Assembly: GCF_003149145.1 (NCBI RefSeq) | Contig: NZ_QGDQ01000009.1 | Span: forward strand, 1-64,000 | DNA: 64,000 nt | Direction: 5' to 3' | Source of the DNA: Quadrisphaera granulorum | Lineage (GTDB): Bacteria; Actinomycetota; Actinomycetes; Actinomycetales; Quadrisphaeraceae | In this document: positions 27,978 through 36,755 of the stretch, one piece after another | Numbering within the stretch: the first letter of the stretch is position 1 | Layout of the letters: every line of letters starts with the position of its first letter | Program-made: the position numbers and the translations under genes | Notes under the pieces: model-generated | Database searches by the model: none | Told to the model about the DNA's origin: nothing | The model's input: the letters and a program-made list of their open reading frames with translations, nothing else

Positions 27978-28030
27978 TGGCACGGGGTGGCCCTGTGCCA
28001 GACCTACTGGCACGGGGCCACCCCGTGCCA
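27978..28030. repeat. Complex palindrome with GGCACGGGG units
   Basis: TGGCACGGGGTGGCC (27978-27992) pairs perfectly with 28016-28030. Inside it, GTGCCA and TGGCAC form a nested 6-bp stem around GACCTAC. As a result TGGCACGGGG-type units occur in both orientations. It lies in the tig-clpP1 gap, downstream of the terminator at 27923-27951. Confidence 0.6.
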
Positions 28031-28154
28031 TTCCGGGACGGGCGTAGATCCACCCAGACCTGGGGCGCGAGGCCGCCGTCGTCGTCGTCCTCGGATGTCG
28101 CCCTGGCCCCTGTCGCGGCGCACGCCCGAGCGTCGGCCTCCGGCTCGCGGCGTG

Positions 28155-28168
28155 CGCTCGCAGCGAAC
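28155..28168 (-). promoter_or_regulatory. Putative ClgR box upstream of clpP1
   Basis: CGC-N5-GCGAAC (minus strand GTTCGC-N5-GCG) matches the operator described for ClgR, the activator of clp genes in Streptomyces and other actinobacteria. It is about 130 bp upstream of the clpP1 start, a suitable place for an activator. No clgR gene is in the window. Confidence 0.55.
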
Positions 28169-28295
28169 AGGAACGCAGACCGGGACTGACGCGTCAGCGC
28201 CCGGCGCTAGGGTCGACAGGGTCGCCAACCCGTCACAGGGGGCGACCACGACGGTGGCCGGAGCGTTCCGGCCCAGATGGATGGAGACCGACCCC

Positions 28296-28949
28296 GTGAG
28301 CGATTCCCGGCCGCGCGGACCCGAGGCCGCCGACGTGACGGCCCGCAGCCAGCCCTCGTCCCCGATGGGGCTCGACGAGCACATCTACCAGCGCCTCCTG
28401 CGCGAGCGGATCATCTGGCTCGGCTCGGACGTCCGTGACGACAACGCCAACGCGATCTGCGCCCAGCTGATGCTGCTCGCCGCCGAAGACCCCGACCGCG
28501 ACATCTGGCTGTACATCAACAGCCCCGGTGGCTCGGTGACCGCGGGCATGGCCATCTACGACACCATGCAGTACGTCAAGCCCGACGTCGCCACGGTGGC
28601 GATGGGCCTCGCCGCGTCGATGGGCCAGTTCCTGCTGGCCAGCGGCGCCAAGGGCAAGCGCTACGCCACGCCCCACGCGCGGATCATGATGCACCAGCCC
28701 TCGGGCGGCATCGGCGGCACGGCCAGCGACATCGCCATCCAGGCCGAGCTGATCCTCGACATGAAGCGCACCCTGTCCCAGCTCACCGCTGACCAGACCG
28801 GTCAGACGATCGAGCAGATCAACAAGGACAACGACCGCGACCGCTGGTTCACCGCGGCGCAGGCCAAGGAGTACGGCTTCATCGACCACGTCATCACCAG
28901 CGCCGCCGACGTGCCCGAGGGTGGCGGCACCGGCTCGGCCGCGGCCTGA
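28296..28949 (+). CDS. clpP1: ATP-dependent Clp protease proteolytic subunit 1
   Basis: The 217-residue serine protease is one ring of the actinobacterial ClpP1P2 barrel. It has [20 protein letters not shown], the catalytic Ser in [14 protein letters not shown] and His in [10 protein letters not shown]; the Asp is in the DRDRWF region. A hydrophilic leader of about 30 residues (Ser/Arg/Ala rich) precedes [12 protein letters not shown] and is probably processed. A GTG at 28296 with GGAGA 8 bp upstream is preferred over an ATG 5 codons earlier. clpP2 follows 31 bp later as an operon. Confidence 0.94.
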   Translation: MSDSRPRGPEAADVTARSQPSSPMGLDEHIYQRLLRERIIWLGSDVRDDNANAICAQLMLLAAEDPDRDIWLYINSPGGSVTAGMAIYDTMQYVKPDVATVAMGLAASMGQFLLASGAKGKRYATPHARIMMHQPSGGIGGTASDIAIQAELILDMKRTLSQLTADQTGQTIEQINKDNDRDRWFTAAQAKEYGFIDHVITSAADVPEGGGTGSAAA

Positions 28950-28980
28950 GCGCGCCGACGAGCAGAGTCAGGAGACTCCC

Positions 28981-29631
28981 ATGAACACCCCGGCCTTCCC
29001 CCACGGCGCTCCGACGTCGCGGTACGTGCTCCCGCAGTTCGAGGAGCGCACCGCCTACGGCTTCAAGCGCCAGGACCCGTACACCCGCCTCTTCGAGGAC
29101 CGCGTGATCTTCCTCGGGGTGCAGGTGGACGACGCCTCCGCCGACGACGTCATGGCCCAGCTCCTCGTCCTCGAGGCGCAGGACCCGGACCGCGACATCA
29201 CGCTGTACATCAACAGCCCCGGTGGCTCGATGACGGCGCTGACTGCGATCTACGACACCATGCAGTACATCCGCCCCGACATCCAGACCGTCTGCCTCGG
29301 GCAGGCGGCGTCGGCGGCCGCGGTGCTGCTCGCCGCGGGCAGCCCCGGCAAGCGCCTGGCGCTGCCGAACGCCCGTGTGCTCATCCACCAGCCGGCCAGC
29401 CCGGGCGGTGACTACGGCCAGGCCTCGGACATCGAGATCCAGGCCGCCGAGGTGCTGCGCATGCGCTCCTGGCTGGAGACCACGCTGGCGCACCACACCG
29501 GACGGACTGCCGAGCAGGTCAAGATCGACATCGAGCGCGACAAAATTCTCACCGCCGCCCAGGCCAAGGACTACGGCCTCGTCGACCAGGTGCTCGAGAG
29601 TCGTAAGGCCTCTGCCCTCACCTCTGCGTGA
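28981..29631 (+). CDS. clpP2: ATP-dependent Clp protease proteolytic subunit 2
   Basis: The 216-residue partner of ClpP1 has [20 protein letters not shown], the catalytic Ser in [14 protein letters not shown] and His in [12 protein letters not shown]. The two subunits differ in the loop near the active site (AASA versus AASM), consistent with the known mixed ClpP1P2 tetradecamer of actinobacteria. ATG is preceded by a GGAG-type SD. Confidence 0.94.
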   Translation: MNTPAFPHGAPTSRYVLPQFEERTAYGFKRQDPYTRLFEDRVIFLGVQVDDASADDVMAQLLVLEAQDPDRDITLYINSPGGSMTALTAIYDTMQYIRPDIQTVCLGQAASAAAVLLAAGSPGKRLALPNARVLIHQPASPGGDYGQASDIEIQAAEVLRMRSWLETTLAHHTGRTAEQVKIDIERDKILTAAQAKDYGLVDQVLESRKASALTSA

Positions 29632-29635
29632 CCCC

Positions 29636-29673
29636 GCGGGCGGTGCCCGGAAGAACCTCCGAGCACCGCCCGC
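29636..29673 (+). terminator. Hairpin between clpP2 and clpX
   Basis: GCGGGCGGTGC (29636-29646) and its complement (29663-29673) form an 11-bp perfect stem 5 bp after the clpP2 stop. There is no U-tract. It suggests that clpX has its own promoter in the following 90 bp. Confidence 0.6.
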
Positions 29674-29766
29674 AACTCAGGCTGTCCCGCTGACACAGCG
29701 TCGTCAGTGGTGTTCCATGGACCTATCCGCGCGGGTGCGCGGGACGACTCGAGGAAGGCCCCCCAC

Positions 29767-31050
29767 GTGGCACGGATCGGCGATGGCGCGGACCTGCTCA
29801 AGTGCTCGTTCTGCGGGAAGAGCCAGAAGCAGGTCAAGAAGCTCATCGCGGGCCCTGGGGTCTACATCTGCGACGAGTGCATCGACCTCTGCAACGAGAT
29901 CATCGAGGAGGAGCTGGCCGAGGCCAGCGAGCTGGGCCTGGTGGAGCTCCCCAAGCCCCGCGAGATCTTCAGGTTCCTCGAGCAGTACATCATCGGCCAG
30001 GACGACGCCAAGCGCGCTCTGAGCGTGGCCGTCTACAACCACTACAAGCGCATCCAGGCGTCCGACCCGGCGAAGAAGGTCGAGGAGCCCGTCGACATCG
30101 CCAAGTCGAACATCCTGCTCATCGGCCCCACGGGCTGCGGCAAGACGTACCTGGCGCAGACGCTCGCGAAGATGCTGAACGTGCCGTTCGCCATCGCCGA
30201 CGCCACGGCCCTCACGGAGGCGGGCTACGTCGGCGAAGATGTCGAGAACATCCTCCTCAAGCTCATCCAGGCCGCCGACTACGACGTCAAGAAGGCCGAG
30301 ACGGGCATCATCTACATCGACGAGGTCGACAAGATCGCTCGCAAGAGCGAGAACCCGTCGATCACGCGTGACGTCTCCGGTGAGGGCGTGCAGCAGGCGC
30401 TGCTGAAGATCCTCGAGGGGACGACGGCGTCGGTGCCGCCGCAGGGTGGTCGCAAGCACCCGCACCAGGAGTTCATCCAGATCGACACGACGAACGTGCT
30501 GTTCATCGTGGGCGGGGCCTTCGCCGGCCTCGAGGAGATGATCTCCGGGCGGATGGGCAAGAAGGGCATCGGCTTCGGAGCCCCGCTGCACGCCGCGTCC
30601 GACCTGCCGAGCATGTTCGGCAAGGTCATGCCGGAGGACCTGCTGAAGTTCGGCCTGATCCCCGAGTTCATCGGCCGTCTGCCGGTCATCACGTCGGTGC
30701 GCGAGCTCGACTCCGAGGCGCTGGTCCGGATCCTCACCGAGCCCCGCAACGCCCTGGTGAAGCAGTACCAGCGGATGTTCGAGATCGACGGCGTGGAGCT
30801 GGAGTTCACCGACGAGGCGCTCGTCGCCGTCGCCGAGCAGGCCATCCTGCGCGGCACCGGGGCCCGCGGTCTACGCGCGATCATGGAGGAGGTCCTCCTC
30901 CCCGTGATGTTCGACCTGCCGAGCCGTGACGACGTCGCCCGCGTCGTCGTCGACCACGACGTCGTGCTGAAGAACGTCAACCCGACGCTGGTACCGAAGG
31001 ACAAGGCGTCCGAGGCTCGCAAGCGCGAGCGCCGCGACAAGTCCGCCTGA
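29767..31050 (+). CDS. clpX: ATP-dependent Clp protease ATP-binding subunit ClpX
   Basis: The 427-residue AAA+ unfoldase feeds substrates to ClpP1P2. An N-terminal zinc domain ([11 protein letters not shown] and [10 protein letters not shown]) is followed by Walker [16 protein letters not shown], Walker [12 protein letters not shown], sensor and [14 protein letters not shown] arginine motif. The IGF-type ClpP contact loop is GIGFGAP. A GTG at 29767 with GAGGAAGG upstream is chosen; earlier residues in frame are not conserved. The repeat pair at 31053-31117 follows. Confidence 0.95.
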   Translation: MARIGDGADLLKCSFCGKSQKQVKKLIAGPGVYICDECIDLCNEIIEEELAEASELGLVELPKPREIFRFLEQYIIGQDDAKRALSVAVYNHYKRIQASDPAKKVEEPVDIAKSNILLIGPTGCGKTYLAQTLAKMLNVPFAIADATALTEAGYVGEDVENILLKLIQAADYDVKKAETGIIYIDEVDKIARKSENPSITRDVSGEGVQQALLKILEGTTASVPPQGGRKHPHQEFIQIDTTNVLFIVGGAFAGLEEMISGRMGKKGIGFGAPLHAASDLPSMFGKVMPEDLLKFGLIPEFIGRLPVITSVRELDSEALVRILTEPRNALVKQYQRMFEIDGVELEFTDEALVAVAEQAILRGTGARGLRAIMEEVLLPVMFDLPSRDDVARVVVDHDVVLKNVNPTLVPKDKASEARKRERRDKSA

Positions 31051-31052
31051 CC

Positions 31053-31117
31053 CTCGACGATCAAGCAAGTTCTGCACGGCTCCTCTCCCCTTTCTCACGA
31101 TCAAGGAAGTTCTGCTC
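31053..31117. repeat. Two direct copies of the GATCAAG repeat (family, copy 3)
   Basis: GACGATCAAGCAAGTTCTGC (31056-31075) and CACGATCAAGGAAGTTCTGC (31096-31115) lie in tandem, separated by a pyrimidine-rich stretch. Here the units are direct rather than inverted. They fill the gap between clpX and the convergent AbiEi/DUF559-like gene and overlap that gene's stop. Confidence 0.7.
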
Positions 31118-32054
31118 ACCAGAGCCGCTTCCGGATCTGCGGTTCGAGGCCGAGGAGTTCCCCGACAGCGCGTTCCACCGCCATGTCGTGTCCGAGCACC
31201 TCGCCCTTGCGGACTGGCCACACGGTCCAGCCGTAGCGGTTGCGTAGGTCGTCGCGGCGAGCGTCGTCGTGGTCCTGTGCTTCCTGGGAAGTGTGGTCGG
31301 CTTCGCCGTCGTACTCGATGGCCTTCCGTAGTTCCTCCCAGCCCATATCGAGCCGGTAGGCACCTGGACGCTTCTCAGGCACCCAGATCTGCGGACGAGG
31401 CCGGGGAAAGCCGGCATCGACGATGCGCAGCCGTGTCCACGACTCCCCGTAAGACTCAGTGTCTGGCTCGCAGAGGTCCAGGCACCTCTTGCCCCGGGCC
31501 ATCCAGCGCTGTCGCGGTGGCCATTCGTCGTAGCGCGTCAGGAGCTCGACCGGGTCGACGAGCCCCGCGTGAGCGATGGCGTCAGCGACGGCCAGGCCCA
31601 TGTGTGGCGCGAGGAAGCGCGATGTGTCGAGAACCGTCCGCTCGATCGTGGTGACCGCGATGCCGTGAATGGTGGTGACATCGTCGTCAGGGAGCCTGTC
31701 GCGGTGGGTGATGAGGCCACGACGGTCTGGGGTTCGTCGGCCAGGTACCGCCACGCACTCGAGAGCGAGCGGCCGCTCCTGCTCGTGGGGTGCTCGGGGA
31801 TCGAACCCGTGCAGCCAGGCCGCCAGCCCACGTGCCACAACAGCATCGTCACCCGTGGCGAGGTGGATGACCTGGGCACGAATGATGGCGTCGTCCGCGA
31901 GGCGCGCGTCAACGTAGACGCCTGTCACGGGCTGGAGCATCGCTCCCGATCTCAGCGACGCAGCCAGGGCCCGGCGTGAGATGCCGAGCCCGGTGAGGTC
32001 GCGGTAGCGAAACGGGTGCGGCGGCTCATCCGAGAGCCACGAGGGAGTCGTCAC
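31116..32054 (-). CDS. AbiEi-antitoxin-like N-domain fused to a DUF559/Vsr-like nuclease domain
   Basis: The 312-residue protein belongs to a class common in actinobacteria. Residues about 15-60 (GISRRALAASLRSGAMLQPVTGVYV) form the winged helix seen in AbiEi antitoxins. The middle part has an ITHRDRLPDDDVTTIHGIAVTTIERTVLD segment. The C-terminal half has a PD-(D/E)xK-like layout: RLDMGWEELRKAIEYDGEADH followed by DDARRDDLR. No toxin (AbiEii nucleotidyltransferase) gene is next to it, so a classic toxin-antitoxin pair is not supported. Function, perhaps DNA cleavage or regulation, is open. Confidence 0.7.
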   Translation of the reverse strand: MTTPSWLSDEPPHPFRYRDLTGLGISRRALAASLRSGAMLQPVTGVYVDARLADDAIIRAQVIHLATGDDAVVARGLAAWLHGFDPRAPHEQERPLALECVAVPGRRTPDRRGLITHRDRLPDDDVTTIHGIAVTTIERTVLDTSRFLAPHMGLAVADAIAHAGLVDPVELLTRYDEWPPRQRWMARGKRCLDLCEPDTESYGESWTRLRIVDAGFPRPRPQIWVPEKRPGAYRLDMGWEELRKAIEYDGEADHTSQEAQDHDDARRDDLRNRYGWTVWPVRKGEVLGHDMAVERAVGELLGLEPQIRKRLW

Positions 32055-32089
32055 CTCTGCACTGTGGCGGCTCCGTGAGAAGAGCCGCT

Positions 32090-32151
32090 GAAGTTATCCA
32101 CAGGCCAGGGCGCGGCTGTGCATAACTTCCTTGATCGTCGCGGGGGAGGGG
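32090..32151. repeat. Inverted repeat carrying the GATCAAG unit (family, copy 4)
   Basis: GAAGTTATCCACAG (32090-32103) pairs with 32116-32129 with one mismatch, around a 12-nt loop. The right side continues into CTTGATCGTCGCGGGGGAGG, the reverse-oriented family unit. It lies between the valS stop and the start of the AbiEi/DUF559-like gene on the minus strand. Confidence 0.65.
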
Positions 32152-32174
32152 CGGCGACCAAGGAAGCGCGCCCG

Positions 32175-34838
32175 TCAGGCGGTGGGGGCGGGGGGAGCCA
32201 GCTCCACGTCGGTCACGGTGATCGCCTCGGCGCCACCGGCCGCCGCGGGGTCGGCAGCGATTCGCAGGTCGGCCACGCGGCCGGCCGCGGCCAGGTCGGA
32301 CGCACCCGCCTCCAGCAGCGGCACGAGTGCGGCCGGCGCCGTGACCGTGGCCGTGAGGACCTCGGCGCGCATGCCGACCTTTGCCACCGTCTTGGCCTTG
32401 CGGACCCCGGCCAGCGCCCGGCCGACGGCGGGCAGCAGCGCCGGGTCGGCGCCGGCGGCCACCTCGGCCAGCGGCTCGGCGGACGGCCACGGCGCGGTGT
32501 GCACCGAACCCTCCGCGGCACGCCACCAGCTCCAGACCTCCTCCGTCGCGAAGGGCAGGAACGGAGCGAACAGCCGGAGCATCGTGTCGAGCGAGCGGGC
32601 CAGTGCCGCCCGGGCAGAAGCGGCGGCCGCCTCGCCCTGGGCGCCGTAGGCGCGGTCCTTGACGAGCTCGACGTAGTCGTCGCAGAACGCCCAGAAGAAC
32701 GCCTCGGCAGCCTGCAGAGCGGCAGTGTGCTCGTAGCGCTCGAGCGCGTCCGTCGCCGTCCTGACCACCGACGCCAGCCCCGCGAGCACCGCGCGGTCAA
32801 GAGGCTCTGTGACCGGCGCGGTCGGGTCGGTGGCGCCCATGGACAGGGCGAACTTGGAGACGTTGAGCAGCTTGAGCGCCAGGCGGCGCCCGATCTTCAT
32901 CTGCCCGACCTCGAAGGCGGCGTCGGTGCCCAGGCGCGCGGACGCGGCCCAGTACCTGACGCCGTCGGCGCCGTGCTCCTCCAGCAGGCCCAGTGGCGTC
33001 ACGACGTTGCCCTTGGACTTGCTCATCTTCTTGCGGTCGGGGTCGAGGATCCACCCGCTGATGGCGGCGTCGGACCACGGCAGCGACCCGTGCTCGTGGT
33101 GCGCGCGGACCACGGTGGAGAACAGCCAGGTCCTGATGATGTCCTGCCCCTGCGGGCGCAGGTCGAAGGGGAAGACCGCGGAGAACAGCTCCGGGTCACG
33201 CTCCCATCCACCGGCGATCTGCGGGGTCAGTGACGACGTCGCCCAGGTGTCGAAGACGTCGGTCTCCCCGACGAAGCCTCCGGGGACCCCGCGCTGCGCC
33301 TCGGTGAAGCCCGGCGGCACGTCGGTGGACGGGTCGATCGGCAGCGACTCCTCGGACGGCACGAGCACGTCCTCGTAGGACACCTCGCCGGACGGCGAGA
33401 TCCGGTACCAGACCGGGATCGGCACACCGAAGAAGCGCTGGCGCGAGACCAGCCAGTCACCGGTCAGACCGCCGACCCAGTTCTCGTAGCGCACGCGCAT
33501 GAAGTCGGGGTGGAACCCCAGCTCCTTGCCGCGCGCCAGCAGCTGGTCACGCAGGTCCTCGAACCCGGCGGCGGAGCGGCCGCCGTTGCGCAGGTACCAC
33601 TGGCGCGAGGTGACGATCTCGAGAGGCTTGTCGCCCTTCTCGAAGAAGTTGGCCTTGCGCTGGGTGGGCTTGGGGTCGGCCTTGAGGGCCCCGGAAGCCT
33701 TGAGGGCGTCGACGACGGCGACGCGGGCCGAGTGCGTCGTCTTCCCGGCGAGCTCGCCGTACGCCTCCGCGCCCGCGCCGGACAGCCACGCCGGCACCTC
33801 GCGCACGAGCCGGCCGTCCCGGGCGACGACGGGGCGGGTCGGCAGGTCGAGGTCGCGCCACCACGTGACGTCGGTGAGGTCGCCGAAGGTGCAGCACATG
33901 GCGATGCCGGCGCCCTTGTCGGGCTCGGCGGCGGGGTGCGCGAGCACCGGCAGCTCCACCCCGAACACAGGGGAGACCACCGTGGTGCCGAACAGCGGCT
34001 GGTAGCGCTCGTCGTCGGGGTGGGCGATGAGCGCCACGCACGCCGGGAGCAGCTCGGGGCGGGTGGTCTCGATGACCACCTCGCCCGTTCCGTCAGCCTT
34101 GGTGAACGCGACCTCGTGGTAGGCGCCCGGGTAGTCGCGGGCCTCCAGCTCGGCCTGGGCGACTGCGGTCTGGAACGTCACGTCCCACAAGCCCGGGGCC
34201 TGCGCCTGGTAGGCGCTGCCGCGGGCGAGGTCGCGCAGGAACATCCGCTGGGATGCGGCACGCGCCGGGCCGCCGATGGTCGAGTACGTCAGCGACCAGT
34301 CGACCGAGAGGCCGAGCCGGCGCCACAGCGCCTCGAACTCCTTCTCGTCCTCGGCGGTCAGCTGCTCGCACAGCGCCACGAAGGTGCGCCGTGAGACGGG
34401 CACCTGATCAGCGGCCTTGACCGACCCAGCGTCACCGGCGTGCGGCGGCGTGAAGTCAGGCCCCTCGTAGGGCAGCGACGGGTCGCAGCGGACGCCGTAG
34501 TAGTTCTGCACGCGGCGCTCGGTCGGCAGGCCGTTGTCGTCCCAGCCCATGGGGTAGAAGACCGTGCGCCCGCGCATCCGCTGGAACCTGGCGACGACGT
34601 CGGTGTGCGTGTAGCTGAACACGTGCCCCACGTGCAGCGAGCCCGAGACGGTCGGCGGCGGGGTGTCGACGGCGAAGATGCCGCCGGGCGCGGCCAGCGC
34701 GTCGGCGCGGGGGAAGGCGTAGGTGCCGCGCTCGGTCCACGCGGCGTCCCAGGTCTGCTCCAGGCCCTCCAGGGCCGGGCGGTCGGGCACGCCGGCCGGG
34801 GTGCTGCTCGGGGAGGTGGGGCGGTCAGTCACGGACAC
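32175..34838 (-). CDS. valS: Valine-tRNA ligase
   Basis: The 887-residue class I synthetase has SGSLHVGHVFSYTHTD (HIGH motif), an editing domain with TTRPELLPACVALIAHPDD, KKMSKSKGNVVTPLG (KMSKS) and WATSSLTPQI. A C-terminal anticodon-binding helical domain and a coiled tail (VAKVGMRAEVLTATV) complete it. It is the shorter actinobacterial type with a replaced CP region. The GTG at 34838 with GGGAGGATG upstream is preferred over an earlier non-conserved reading. No T-box is seen before it. Confidence 0.94.
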   Translation of the reverse strand: MSVTDRPTSPSSTPAGVPDRPALEGLEQTWDAAWTERGTYAFPRADALAAPGGIFAVDTPPPTVSGSLHVGHVFSYTHTDVVARFQRMRGRTVFYPMGWDDNGLPTERRVQNYYGVRCDPSLPYEGPDFTPPHAGDAGSVKAADQVPVSRRTFVALCEQLTAEDEKEFEALWRRLGLSVDWSLTYSTIGGPARAASQRMFLRDLARGSAYQAQAPGLWDVTFQTAVAQAELEARDYPGAYHEVAFTKADGTGEVVIETTRPELLPACVALIAHPDDERYQPLFGTTVVSPVFGVELPVLAHPAAEPDKGAGIAMCCTFGDLTDVTWWRDLDLPTRPVVARDGRLVREVPAWLSGAGAEAYGELAGKTTHSARVAVVDALKASGALKADPKPTQRKANFFEKGDKPLEIVTSRQWYLRNGGRSAAGFEDLRDQLLARGKELGFHPDFMRVRYENWVGGLTGDWLVSRQRFFGVPIPVWYRISPSGEVSYEDVLVPSEESLPIDPSTDVPPGFTEAQRGVPGGFVGETDVFDTWATSSLTPQIAGGWERDPELFSAVFPFDLRPQGQDIIRTWLFSTVVRAHHEHGSLPWSDAAISGWILDPDRKKMSKSKGNVVTPLGLLEEHGADGVRYWAASARLGTDAAFEVGQMKIGRRLALKLLNVSKFALSMGATDPTAPVTEPLDRAVLAGLASVVRTATDALERYEHTAALQAAEAFFWAFCDDYVELVKDRAYGAQGEAAAASARAALARSLDTMLRLFAPFLPFATEEVWSWWRAAEGSVHTAPWPSAEPLAEVAAGADPALLPAVGRALAGVRKAKTVAKVGMRAEVLTATVTAPAALVPLLEAGASDLAAAGRVADLRIAADPAAAGGAEAITVTDVELAPPAPTA

Positions 34839-34950
34839 CCCGTCATCCTCCCACCAGCTTGCTTGCGTGCTTGCAAGCGCGCAGGCTTGCCGGCGCGGTC
34901 GTGGCTCGGGGCATGGCCGACGAGGTGCCCCGACGTGGTGGGATCTCCTC

Positions 34951-35730
34951 ATGAGTTCGGACGTCGCCCGCACCTCCACGCCTACCGCCGTCGTCACCGG
35001 GGCCAGCTCGGGCATCGGCGCCGCCACGGTGCGTCGCCTGCGCGCCGAGGGCTTCCACGTGCTCGCCGTCGCCCGTCGTGCCGACCGCCTCGAGGCGCTG
35101 GCCGCCGAGACCGGCGCCGCCGTCCTGACCGCTGACCTCACCCACGGCGACGACGTCGCCCGTCTGCGCGACGCCGTGCAGGACCGTTTCGGCGGTGACC
35201 TCACGGCGCTGGTGAACAACGCGGGTGGCGCCTTCGGCACCGACACCGTGGAGCACGGCAAGGTCGAGGACTGGCAGCGCATGTTCGACGTCAACGTGCT
35301 CGCCACGCTGCGTGTCACGCAGGCCCTGCTTCCGGCGTTGCGCACCGGCCGCGGCGGTGACGTGCTGGTCATGAGTTCGACGGCGGCGCGCATCGTCTAC
35401 GAGGGCGGCGGCGGCTACACCGCGGCCAAGCATGCCGAGGCGGCCATCGCCGAGACGCTGCGCCTGGAGCTCGCAGGCGACCCGGTGCGGGTGCTCGAGG
35501 TGGCGCCGGGCATGGTCAAGACCGAGGAGTTCTCCCTCAACCGCACCGGCGGCGACTCCGCTCGCGCCGATGCCGTCTACGCGGGGGTGAAAGAGCCCCT
35601 GGTGGCCGAGGACATCGCCGACGTCGTCGCGTGGATGCTCACTCGCCCGCGGCACGTCAACGTCGACCTGCTGGTGGTGCGCCCGCTGGCCCAGGCCGCT
35701 CAGCACAAGGTGGTGCGGGAGAAGCAGTAG
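34951..35730 (+). CDS. Short-chain dehydrogenase/reductase
   Basis: The 259-residue Rossmann enzyme has the NAD(P) loop TGASSGIGAATVRRL with an ARR next to strand 2 (AVARRADRLEAL), which favours NADPH. NNAGGAFG and the catalytic Ser/Tyr/Lys appear as VMSSTAARIVYEGGGGYTAAKHA. The substrate is unknown; related actinobacterial proteins are generic oxidoreductases. It is divergent from valS by about 110 bp and appears monocistronic. Confidence 0.88.
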   Translation: MSSDVARTSTPTAVVTGASSGIGAATVRRLRAEGFHVLAVARRADRLEALAAETGAAVLTADLTHGDDVARLRDAVQDRFGGDLTALVNNAGGAFGTDTVEHGKVEDWQRMFDVNVLATLRVTQALLPALRTGRGGDVLVMSSTAARIVYEGGGGYTAAKHAEAAIAETLRLELAGDPVRVLEVAPGMVKTEEFSLNRTGGDSARADAVYAGVKEPLVAEDIADVVAWMLTRPRHVNVDLLVVRPLAQAAQHKVVREKQ

Positions 35731-35787
35731 CCGGCGTCAGGTCTCCGGCTGAAAGTGTTCGGGAAGTCCATGATCAGGGGCGGGGTG

Positions 35788-36672
35788 TCACGGATGGGGG
35801 GTGGCGCGGCGGGCGGCGAAGGCCTCCAGCACCCGCCGGCCCGCGTCGTAGGTGAGGCGGCACGCCTCTCCGGCGCCACCGGCCACCACGGCATCGGAGA
35901 GCACCTCCGTGGCCACCGTCGCCGGTGGCCGCGATGCGGAGCCGTCCAGCGCGGGGGCCAGTGCGTCCAGCCAGGCGAGCAGGTCTACCGCCCCCGCGCC
36001 GGGCAGCTGCCGGTAGTGGCGACCTTCCTCTCGCAGGTCGGGCATCCGTTCCGGTAGGGCGTCGCACAGCTGCACGGACACGACGAGCCCGTCCTCCGCG
36101 GCGGCTGCAACCTCCTCCAGCGAACCGCCGGAGCGGTGCCAGTGCCAGGCGTCGAGGATGAGCCCGGAGTTCGGGGCGCCGACGTCCTCCACGAGCGCGC
36201 GAGCGGCGGCCAGGGTGCGCAGCTCCGCGTACGGCATGAACTCCACCCCGATCCGCAGCCCGTGCCGGGCGGCCCGCGTGCAGAGCCGCTCGAAGCCGCG
36301 GCGCACGACGTCGTCGGGGACGACGTCGAACAGCCCCACGTTGATCTGCTGCGCGCCCGTGAGGTCGGCCAGGTGCAAGAGGATGTCCTCCTCCAGGCGT
36401 GTGCCGCGCACGTCGGCGTCGGTCCACCAGTCGCGCAGGAACTCCAGCTCCACCACCTCCAGCCCCGTGCGGGTGAGGTAACCGCGGATGTCGTCCTCGG
36501 CGATACCGCTGCGGCGGGCGCTGAGGTAGTCGGCCGCGCCCAGGCCGATGCCGGCATATCCCGCGGAGGCTGCAGCGCGCACCCGCTGGGCGAACGCCGT
36601 CGTCTTGAGCGTGAGCGCCGACAGGTGCAGCGGCGGCGCGCTGAGGGGGGTCGGAGGGTTCGGCTGGATCAT
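35788..36672 (-). CDS. Sugar phosphate isomerase/epimerase-like TIM-barrel protein
   Basis: The 294-residue product fits the AP-endonuclease-2-type TIM barrel family. FAQRVRAAASAGYAGIGL is the first strand/helix, followed by GLEVVELEFLRDWW, RIGVEFMPYAELRTL, GLILDAWHWHRSGGS and VVSVQLCDA, which carry the Glu/Asp/His metal ligands. It starts at the ATG 36672 with GGAG upstream. It is divergent from the A-T-TE synthetase, 83 bp apart, so the two may share regulation and a pathway. The exact reaction is unknown. Confidence 0.8.
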   Translation of the reverse strand: MIQPNPPTPLSAPPLHLSALTLKTTAFAQRVRAAASAGYAGIGLGAADYLSARRSGIAEDDIRGYLTRTGLEVVELEFLRDWWTDADVRGTRLEEDILLHLADLTGAQQINVGLFDVVPDDVVRRGFERLCTRAARHGLRIGVEFMPYAELRTLAAARALVEDVGAPNSGLILDAWHWHRSGGSLEEVAAAAEDGLVVSVQLCDALPERMPDLREEGRHYRQLPGAGAVDLLAWLDALAPALDGSASRPPATVATEVLSDAVVAGGAGEACRLTYDAGRRVLEAFAARRATPHP

Positions 36673-36755
36673 GGGCGGGTACTCCGAGCGGTCGACGTGA
36701 CCTGGCGGCTTCCGCTTCTGACCGTAGGGTTGGCCGTTGATCGAGGGGGGCTCAG

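Noticed and set aside
31116-32054. Complete toxin-antitoxin operon
   Set aside because: No AbiEii-like toxin gene is present on either side.
32090-32103. DnaA box (TTATCCACA) as a sign of a replication origin
   Set aside because: A single box inside a repeat hairpin, with no dnaA/dnaN genes or AT-rich region nearby.
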